Source: DASSHC01 sp035693105
GTDB taxonomy: Bacteria > Chloroflexota > Chloroflexia > Thermomicrobiales > Thermomicrobiaceae
Reading direction: 5' to 3'
Length of the DNA: 10,380 nucleotides
Assembly: GCA_035693105.1 (NCBI GenBank)
Contig: DASSHC010000279.1
Coordinates: 1 to 10,380, forward strand
The position numbers and the translations under genes were made by a program. Positions 5,856 to 10,380 of the stretch are shown in pieces. The notes under the pieces are model-generated. The model had not been told where the DNA came from. It saw nothing but the letters and a program-made list of their open reading frames with translations, and did no database searches. The stretch's first letter is position 1, and each line of letters opens with the position of its first letter.

Positions 5856-6620
5856 ATGAAGATTCTGCGTTATCTGGCTCAGGGCCAGCCGCGGCTCGGC
5901 ATCCTCGAGGGCGACACCGTCTATCAGGCCGAGGGCGACCTCTTCGGTACTCTGCGCAAGGGGGCGCAGGTGGGCCCGATCGACCAGCAGACGGTACTGC
6001 CGCCAGTGACACCGAGCAAGATCGTGGCGATCGGCCTCAACTACGCGGCGCACGTCACCGAGAACAACCCCAACCGTGAGGTGCCGACCGAGCCGGTCAT
6101 CTTCATGAAGCCGCAGACCGCGTTGATCGGCCAGGGTGCGGCGATTGAGCTGCCGGACACCAATCGCACCGACTGTGAGGCCGAGTTCTGCATCGTGATG
6201 GGCAAGGAAGCCTATCGCGTCTCGGAGGACGAGGCGCTGAGCTACGTGCTGGGCTACACCTGCGGCAATGACGTCAGCGAGCGAGTGCAGCAGCGCAAGG
6301 ACGGCCAGTGGGTGCGCGCCAAGGGCTACAACACCTTCGCCCCCATGGGTCCGGTGATCGAGACCGAGCTGAACCCCAATAACCTCGACATCCAGTCGCG
6401 CCAGAACGGTGAGATTCGCCAGCACAGCAACACCAGCAACATGATCTTCAAGCCGGCCTTTCTGGTCAGCTTCATCAGCAACGTGATGACGCTGCTGCCG
6501 GGCGACGTGATCATGACCGGCACGCCGGAGGGCGTCTGGCAGCTGCAGCCGGGCGACACCTGCGAGGTGGTGATCGAGGGGATCGGCACGCTGCGCAACC
6601 CGGTGGTGATGCGCGAGTAG
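5856..6620 (+). CDS. Fumarylacetoacetate hydrolase (FAH) family protein
   Basis: This is a metal-dependent cytoplasmic enzyme of the FAH fold, whose members cleave, decarboxylate or isomerise 2-oxo or 2-hydroxydienoic acids (acylpyruvase, oxaloacetate decarboxylase, hydroxyhepta-dienedioate isomerase). It has 254 residues, matching the short bacterial type with a small N-terminal domain (about 1-55) before the catalytic domain. Visible motifs are IVAIGLNYAAHV, the Mg/Mn ligands E108 and E110 in CEAEFCIVMG and D139 in GNDVSER, then KGYNTFAPMGP and MTGTPEGVW. ATG 5856 follows AAGGGAGG (5838-5845) at 10 nt. It leads a cluster: the next gene begins 7 nt after its stop and uses a ribosome site that overlaps that stop. 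The substrate is not determined; no aromatic-degradation genes are adjacent, so a general metabolite-repair role (such as oxaloacetate decarboxylation) is as likely as catabolism. Confidence 0.92.
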   Translation: MKILRYLAQGQPRLGILEGDTVYQAEGDLFGTLRKGAQVGPIDQQTVLPPVTPSKIVAIGLNYAAHVTENNPNREVPTEPVIFMKPQTALIGQGAAIELPDTNRTDCEAEFCIVMGKEAYRVSEDEALSYVLGYTCGNDVSERVQQRKDGQWVRAKGYNTFAPMGPVIETELNPNNLDIQSRQNGEIRQHSNTSNMIFKPAFLVSFISNVMTLLPGDVIMTGTPEGVWQLQPGDTCEVVIEGIGTLRNPVVMRE

Positions 6621-6627
6621 GAGCGGC

Positions 6628-7281
6628 ATGGCCTGCGACTGGGACGCGATCATCGATCTGCTGGGCTACGCCGGGGCGCTCAAGCGCCTGCCGCGCGGCG
6701 GCTGGGTGCAGATCGGCGTGGCGGCGCCGGAGTCGGTGGCCGACCACAGCTACCGGGTGGCGCTGCTGACGCTGCTGCTGGCCTCCGGCGACGCGCGCCT
6801 CGACCTGACCCGCGCGCTGATCCTGGCGCTGGTGCACGACCTGCCCGAGGCGATCGCCGGCGACCGCACGCCCTTCGACGAGGCGCTGGCGGCAGGGGTG
6901 GGCGATCGCGATCGCGACGCGCTCATCCAGGGACCGCCGGCGTTCTCGCCGGCGGCGGCGCGGGCCAAGCAGGCGGCCGAGGCGGCGGCGCTGCGGCGGA
7001 TCACGGCCGGCTTACCGGAACCGCTGGCGGCGCTGATCGGCGACGCGTGGCAGGAGTACGAGGCGGACGCCACGCCCGAGGCACGGCTGGTGCATCAGGC
7101 GGACAAGCTGGAAGCGCTGCTGCAGGGCTTCGAGTACCGCGAGCTGGAGGCGCGGCCCGGCCTGCCGCTGGCCTCCTTTGAGGCCGGCACGCGGGCCGCG
7201 CTGCGCGAGCCGGCGCCGCGCGCCCTGCTGGCGGCCATGCTGGCGCGCTTCGGCGGCGCGGACACGACCGGCCCAGGCTAG
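6628..7281 (+). CDS. HD-domain phosphohydrolase, HDDC2/YfbR-like 5'-deoxynucleotidase
   Basis: The product is 217 residues with the order and spacing of the HDDC2/YfbR family, which hydrolyses deoxynucleoside 5'-monophosphates using divalent metal. Key features are LKRLPRGGWV (18-27), then PESVADHSYRVA with metal ligand His40. The HD pair His70-Asp71 lies in VHDLPEAIAGDRTP, the conserved EYE is at 143-145, and the last ligand Asp159 is in HQADKLEALLQGFEY. All four HD ligands are present, so it should be active. The region 85-130 is Ala-rich and looser than in relatives. ATG 6628 lies 7 nt after the FAH stop; AGGAG (6619-6623) overlaps that stop and leaves 4 nt, pointing to translational coupling. 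By family knowledge the role is nucleotide-pool control in the cytoplasm. The link to the FAH enzyme and the exporter is positional only. Confidence 0.9.
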   Translation: MACDWDAIIDLLGYAGALKRLPRGGWVQIGVAAPESVADHSYRVALLTLLLASGDARLDLTRALILALVHDLPEAIAGDRTPFDEALAAGVGDRDRDALIQGPPAFSPAAARAKQAAEAAALRRITAGLPEPLAALIGDAWQEYEADATPEARLVHQADKLEALLQGFEYRELEARPGLPLASFEAGTRAALREPAPRALLAAMLARFGGADTTGPG

Positions 7282-7300
7282 CGAGAGGACCGGGGCGGCG

Positions 7301-8629
7301 ATGGAGACCAAGACCGAGCAACCGGCCGTAGACGTTTCCACCGCGCCCAACGGGCAGATCGCGGCGCGCCCGCGCGGGCTGAATCGCCTCACCGGCCGCA
7401 TCTGGCTGCCGCCGGGCGCGATCCTGCGCCCCAAGGGCGGCGCGCTCTCGGTGCCCGAGTTCCGCTGGTTCTGGTACGGCAGCATCGTCTCCAACGTCGG
7501 CAGTTGGATGCAGATGGTGGCGATGGGCTGGCTGATCCTGGAGTTGACCAACTCCCCCTTCTACCTCGGGTTGATCGGGCTGGTGCGCGCGGTGCCCGCA
7601 CTCTCGATCACGCTGATCGGCGGGGTGGTGGCCGACCGCGTCGACCGGCGCGGGCTGCTGATCGTGACTCAGAGCGCGGCCGGCGTGCTGGCGGTCATCC
7701 TGGGCGTGCTCGACTTCAGCGGCGTGATCACCATCGGGCAACTGCTGGCGATCGCCTTCGTCAGCTCGGTGGTGATGGCCTTCGACAACCCGGCGCGGCA
7801 GGCGCTGGTGCCGGACCTCGTCGGCACCGAGAATGTGGCCAGCGCCATCGGGCTGAACTCGGCCGCCTGGAACTCGGCGGCGATCATCGGCCCTTCGATC
7901 GCCGGCGTGCTGGTGGCCGCGATCTCGACGGCCGGCGCCTTCTTCCTGAACGGGGTCAGCTACTTCGCGGTGGTCTACGCGCTCTGGAAGATCCGGCCGC
8001 GCCCGCCGCGCCCGCGCGGGCCGCAGAGCATGTTCCAGAACCTGCGCGCCGGGCTCAGCTTCATCCGCCAGGACCGCCGCATCTGGGGCCTGATCGTGAT
8101 CCTGACCGTGCCGACGTTCTTCGGGCGGCCGTACACACAGATGATGCCGATCTTCGCCCAGAACGTGCTGCACGTGGGCGCCGGCGGCTACGGCGTGCTG
8201 ATGGCCGCGACCGGCGTCGGCGCGCTGGCCGGGGCGCTGATGGTCGGCAAGCTGGGCGCCTCTTCGAAGAAGGGCTATTACCTGCTGATCTTGACCGCGA
8301 TCTTCGGCGTGTCGCTCTTCGGCTTCGCCCTGTCGCGCTGGTTCATCCCCTCGCTGCTGGTGCTGGTCGTCACCGGCGGCGCCGCCACGCTCTTCATGTC
8401 GCTGACCAACACGCTCTTGCAACTGAACGTGCCGGAGGAGATGCGCGGGCGGGTGATGTCGGTCTACACGCTGGTGCCGATGGGGATGATGCCGCTGGGC
8501 AGCATGGCGATCGGCACGGTGGGCGACGTGGCCGGGGTGCCGCTGACGGTGGCGGTGGGCGCGGTGCTGATCCTGTGCTTCACCCTGGTCGCCTTCCGCC
8601 TCTTCCCCGCCGTGCGGCGCATGCCGTGA
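7301..8629 (+). CDS. MFS transporter, MFS_3 / EntS-like exporter
   Basis: This is an integral membrane protein of 442 residues with about ten to twelve hydrophobic segments and a Lys/Arg-rich cytoplasmic N-terminus of about 50 residues. PEFRWFWYGSIVSNVGSWMQ opens the first segment. The MFS motif A equivalent GVVADRVDRR is at 108-117, FDNPARQALVPDLV follows segment 4, and NVPEEMRGRVMSVYTL lies in the second half. These are hallmarks of the MFS_3 group, which includes the enterobactin exporter EntS and many drug or secondary-product effluxers, driven by the proton gradient. Substrate unknown. ATG 7301 is 19 nt past the HD gene stop, with AGAGGA (7284-7289) at 11 nt, slightly far. The reading frame is open back to 7178, but that stretch overlaps the HD gene and reads as non-family residues, so 7301 is preferred. 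It is the last gene of the three-gene cluster; no clear terminator follows before the toxin-antitoxin promoter. Confidence 0.92.
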   Translation: METKTEQPAVDVSTAPNGQIAARPRGLNRLTGRIWLPPGAILRPKGGALSVPEFRWFWYGSIVSNVGSWMQMVAMGWLILELTNSPFYLGLIGLVRAVPALSITLIGGVVADRVDRRGLLIVTQSAAGVLAVILGVLDFSGVITIGQLLAIAFVSSVVMAFDNPARQALVPDLVGTENVASAIGLNSAAWNSAAIIGPSIAGVLVAAISTAGAFFLNGVSYFAVVYALWKIRPRPPRPRGPQSMFQNLRAGLSFIRQDRRIWGLIVILTVPTFFGRPYTQMMPIFAQNVLHVGAGGYGVLMAATGVGALAGALMVGKLGASSKKGYYLLILTAIFGVSLFGFALSRWFIPSLLVLVVTGGAATLFMSLTNTLLQLNVPEEMRGRVMSVYTLVPMGMMPLGSMAIGTVGDVAGVPLTVAVGAVLILCFTLVAFRLFPAVRRMP

Positions 8630-8653
8630 GCGCGCTGGATTGACCGGCAGCTC

Positions 8654-8695
8654 ACACTGATAGCTGATATACGCTTTTGTATACAGCTACGGTGT
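8654..8695 (+). promoter_or_regulatory. Promoter with overlapping operator-like inverted repeat of the toxin-antitoxin operon
   Basis: The likely promoter is CTGATA (8657-8662), 17 nt, TATACA (8680-8685). An inverted repeat covers it: TAGCTG (8661-8666), one extra A, TATAC (8668-8672), a 6-nt GCTTTT centre, then GTATA (8679-8683) and CAGCTA (8684-8689). Outer ACAC/GTGT pairs lie at 8654-8657 and 8692-8695. The repeat thus spans the gap from -35 to -10, the expected site for autorepression by an RHH antitoxin with its toxin. The stretch is AT-rich against its surroundings. Confidence 0.6.
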
Positions 8696-8729
8696 CAGTC
8701 CGCGTCGTGATGAGATGAAAGGGCCTCGC

Positions 8730-9011
8730 GTGGGAATCGCGAAGAAGCGCCGCCCACTCCAGGTGAGCGATACGGCGTACCAGGCCATCCGGGAACTTGC
8801 CGAGGCGCACCATACCTCGATGGCCAAAATCGTCGAGCGTGCGGTGGAGCACTATGGCAACCAGCTCATGCTCCTGCAAGCGAACGCGGAATGGGCCGAG
8901 ATTCTGAGGGATCCGGAGGCGGTCGCGGAGATTGAGGCCGAGCGGAAGCTTTGGGACACAACGACCGCCGATGGACTCGAAGGCCAGCCGTGGGCCGAGC
9001 GTGAATGCTAA
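8730..9011 (+). CDS. Ribbon-helix-helix antitoxin (MazE-like), partner of the MazF toxin
   Basis: This 93-residue protein should bind DNA through an N-terminal ribbon-helix-helix fold and block the downstream toxin with its C-terminus. The beta strand is KRRPLQVS (6-13), helix A about 14-27 (DTAYQAIRELAEAH), and helix B about 29-42 (TSMAKIVERAVEHY). The acidic tail (EWAEILRDPEAVAEIEAER, then LWDTTTADGLE) resembles the toxin-wrapping tail of MazE-type antitoxins. I place the start at GTG 8730 because AAAGGG (8718-8723) lies 6 nt upstream. An in-frame ATG at 8715 would add five residues but has no ribosome site. Its last 7 bases overlap the toxin start, the usual arrangement that couples translation. 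It probably represses its own operon at the inverted repeat at 8654-8695. Third-position GC is lower than in the MFS gene, consistent with acquisition as a mobile module. Confidence 0.88.
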   Translation: MGIAKKRRPLQVSDTAYQAIRELAEAHHTSMAKIVERAVEHYGNQLMLLQANAEWAEILRDPEAVAEIEAERKLWDTTTADGLEGQPWAEREC

Positions 9012-9379
9012 CCCGCGGGCCGGTCATTCCCGCGCGTGGCGAGATCTGGCGGGTCAATTTGGATCCGATCGCGGGACACGAACAGGTAGGCAAGCGGCCC
9101 GCGCTCGTGATCTCCGATACCACCTTCAACGCGGGGCCGCAGGGGCTGGTGATCGTCCTGCCGATGACCAGGACGAGGCGGCGATACCAGCTTCACATAT
9201 GGGTCGAGCCAGCCGACAGCGGACTCGGCGAAGCGGGTGCGATCATGTGCGACCAGATTCGGACCGTCTCTCGCATCCGCTTCCTGGATCAGGCGCCCGC
9301 AGGCATGGCATCGCCGTCTATCCTGGATCAGGTCGATGCCCGACCGCGGGCGGTGCTGCACCTGCCCCGGATTCGGTAA
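9005..9379 (+). CDS. MazF/PemK-family endoribonuclease toxin
   Basis: This 124-residue protein is typical in length and fold for MazF/PemK toxins, which cut single-stranded RNA at short sequence motifs and stop growth when the antitoxin is lost. The family landmarks are in order: RGEIWRVNLDPI (11-22), the catalytic region GHEQVGKRPALVIS (24-37, with Arg31), VIVLPMT (49-55, with Thr55), and GAIMCDQIRTVSR (78-90). The C-terminal helix LDQVDARPRAVLHL completes the fold. Key residues appear intact, so it is predicted active. The ATG at 9005 overlaps the antitoxin stop by 7 bp; no strong ribosome site precedes it, so expression likely depends on coupling to the antitoxin. Cleavage specificity cannot be read from sequence. 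The next gene begins 21 nt after the stop, so a third cistron may share the transcript. Confidence 0.93.
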   Translation: MLTRGPVIPARGEIWRVNLDPIAGHEQVGKRPALVISDTTFNAGPQGLVIVLPMTRTRRRYQLHIWVEPADSGLGEAGAIMCDQIRTVSRIRFLDQAPAGMASPSILDQVDARPRAVLHLPRIR

Positions 9380-9400
9380 CGACGGGAGGAATCCTGGCCG

Positions 9401-10213
9401 TTGAGTACTCCGCGACACTACTCGGGCACCGCGGCCCACCAGGCGCTACAGCGTGCGCTGGTCGTGTACTACGCCGGTGATCCGCGGATCCGTGCCATCG
9501 CGGTCTTCGGCTCGCTCGGGCGGGGGAGCTGGGACGAGTGGTCCGATCTCGATCTCGACGTGGTGGTGGGCGACGAGGTCCGCATCGACGTCCCGAGCGA
9601 GGTGCGGAACCTGTGCGCGTCGTTGGCGGACCTGGGCGAGCGCGCCCTGCTGATCGTGCCCCACGTGGACGCCGCCGATGTGGCACTCGCTTCGCTGCGG
9701 CAGTTCTCCATTCGCTACCACCCGTTGGCGACGACAAGCCCCAACATCATCGACAGCCTGCAGCTCCTGGCCGGCTCGCTCTCGCCGGAGGAGATCGCGG
9801 CGGCTGGTCGCGCCAATCGCGTCACGGCGGACATTCCCCTGGCCCAGCAACTCGATGCCATCGTCCGCTGGGCGCTCGATGCCGACAACGCGCTCCGCCG
9901 GGGGAACTTCTGGCAAGCCTTGAACCTGCTGCAGCGCATGCGGGAGCAACTGCTGGCCGTGTTCGCGGGCACGCACGGCGGCGCGCGGCCGTATCACGCC
10001 TTCGACGCCCAGGCGACGGCGGCGCTCCAACGGAAGCTGGGCGCGACGCTGCACCTGTTCAACATCCCCGCGGCTCAAACCGCGTTGCTGGCCCTCATGG
10101 ACCTGATCGAACACGGCATCGATGGCTTCACCGGTGGGCAGGTGCGGCTCTCAGCGGAGCAACGTGCGGTGCTGGCGCACGTCCGGCGGCGGGCGGCTGA
10201 GATCAGTGAGTAG
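9401..10213 (+). CDS. Nucleotidyltransferase-fold protein (aminoglycoside nucleotidyltransferase-like)
   Basis: The 270-residue protein has two parts. The N-terminal part (about 10-115) is a Pol-beta-type nucleotidyltransferase domain, with AVFGSLGRGSWDEWSDLDLDVVV carrying GS (37-38) and metal-binding D49 and D51. The C-terminal part (about 135-265) is all-helical, with RWALDADNALRRGNFWQALN and LLQRMREQLLAVF. This resembles the helical half of kanamycin/streptomycin nucleotidyltransferases and, more distantly, HEPN partners of MNT antitoxins. The family transfers an AMP-like group from a nucleotide to a small molecule or protein. The substrate is unknown, and drug resistance should not be assumed. 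Start: TTG 9401 with GGGAGGA (9384-9390) at 10 nt; no better in-frame start lies nearby. It follows the MazF-type toxin by 21 nt on the same strand and has similarly relaxed codon use, so it may belong to the toxin-antitoxin transcript. Confidence 0.87.
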   Translation: MSTPRHYSGTAAHQALQRALVVYYAGDPRIRAIAVFGSLGRGSWDEWSDLDLDVVVGDEVRIDVPSEVRNLCASLADLGERALLIVPHVDAADVALASLRQFSIRYHPLATTSPNIIDSLQLLAGSLSPEEIAAAGRANRVTADIPLAQQLDAIVRWALDADNALRRGNFWQALNLLQRMREQLLAVFAGTHGGARPYHAFDAQATAALQRKLGATLHLFNIPAAQTALLALMDLIEHGIDGFTGGQVRLSAEQRAVLAHVRRRAAEISE

Positions 10214-10236
10214 CGGTGAGCCTGTCCGGGGCTTGC

Positions 10237-10242
10237 TATCCT
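10237..10242 (+). promoter_or_regulatory. Candidate extended -10 box for the PhnP-like gene
   Basis: TGCTATCCT provides a TGn extended -10 with TATCCT at 10237-10242, 65 nt before the ATG at 10307. The -35 position is poor. Its flank GCTATCCTAGGCCGG matches the FAH promoter candidate (GCTACCATAGCCGG at about 5777-5790). Confidence 0.4.
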
Positions 10243-10306
10243 AGGCCGGGACGAGTTACGCCGACCGCGCCCCTCGTGGGCGCAGCAACAGAGTGAGACG
10301 GGCGTG

Positions 10307-10380
10307 ATGCAGATCGAATTCCTCGGCACCGGCGGCGCGATCAGCACGCCGCGGCCGGGCTGCGCCTGCCGGGTCTGCGC
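10307..10380 (+). CDS. Metallo-beta-lactamase-fold hydrolase (PhnP/RNase Z-like), N-terminal part
   Basis: The gene is cut by the right edge; 24 full codons are visible. The start MQIEFLGTGGAISTPRPG followed by CACRVC is the characteristic N-terminus of PhnP-type phosphodiesterases and related MBL-fold proteins, where LGTGGA begins the first strands and the Cys-x-Cys-x-x-Cys region marks the PhnP group. The metal-binding HxHxDH motif lies beyond the window, so activity cannot be judged. ATG 10307 is directly preceded by an in-frame GTG (10304); the ribosome site is weak (GAGTGAGACGGG region), so either could be used. An extended -10 box at 10237 suggests its own promoter rather than read-through from the nucleotidyltransferase gene, whose stop is 93 bp upstream. 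Confidence 0.8.
   Translation, partial: MQIEFLGTGGAISTPRPGCACRVC

Noticed and set aside
5778..6653. Minus-strand open frame opposite the FAH gene
   Set aside because: His/Leu/Arg-rich shadow of the FAH reading frame with no recognisable domain.
7001..8422. Long minus-strand open frame opposite the HD and MFS genes
   Set aside because: It is low-complexity and Arg/Gln/His-rich, antisense to well-recognised membrane and HD proteins, and has no ribosome site or family motif.
9401..10213. Aminoglycoside resistance gene
   Set aside because: Only the general nucleotidyltransferase fold is supported. Nothing in the sequence fixes an antibiotic substrate.

Overview
The window is GC-rich, densely coded bacterial chromosome. 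GTG/TTG starts, a Tat-type lipoprotein signal on a peptide-binding protein, a YumC-type ferredoxin-NADP reductase and the style of the short palindromic repeat suggest Chloroflexota, probably a Thermomicrobia/Sphaerobacter-like lineage. This is inference from protein character, not a database match.

Layout. (1) Positions 1-2242, minus strand: part of a dipeptide/oligopeptide ABC importer operon, read as inner-membrane permease B (1310-2242), permease C (350-1303) and a substrate-binding lipoprotein that runs off the left edge (start 209). A TTGACA-type promoter lies at about 2346-2375, and a stem-loop sits just upstream of the binding-protein ribosome site. No ATPase genes are visible. (2) Positions 2518-4947: a divergent pair sharing a promoter region of about 190 bp. 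The minus-strand gene is a type 2 ferredoxin/flavodoxin-NADP reductase lacking the thioredoxin-reductase CxxC. The plus-strand gene is a LysN-like PLP aminotransferase. (3) Positions 4948-5444: a convergent intergenic stretch of about 500 bp, occupied by a roughly 310-bp imperfect palindrome whose arms carry small hairpins, plus a strong hairpin just past the stop of a small minus-strand gene (80 aa, unknown function). (4) Positions 5856-8629: a plus-strand cluster of an FAH-family hydrolase, an HDDC2/YfbR-like HD-domain 5'-deoxynucleotidase and an MFS_3-type exporter, closely spaced and probably co-transcribed. (5) Positions 8654-10213: an accessory module with less extreme codon usage. It has an operator-like inverted repeat over its own promoter, a ribbon-helix-helix antitoxin overlapping a MazF/PemK toxin by 7 bp, and, 21 bp later, an aminoglycoside-nucleotidyltransferase-like protein. 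(6) From 10307: the start of a PhnP-like metallo-beta-lactamase-fold hydrolase cut by the right edge.

Most genes are housekeeping or transport functions. The parts that merit a second look are the 310-bp palindrome, the toxin-antitoxin module with its third gene, and the small orphan protein. I see no CRISPR array, tRNA, rRNA, transposase or clearly new multi-gene system.
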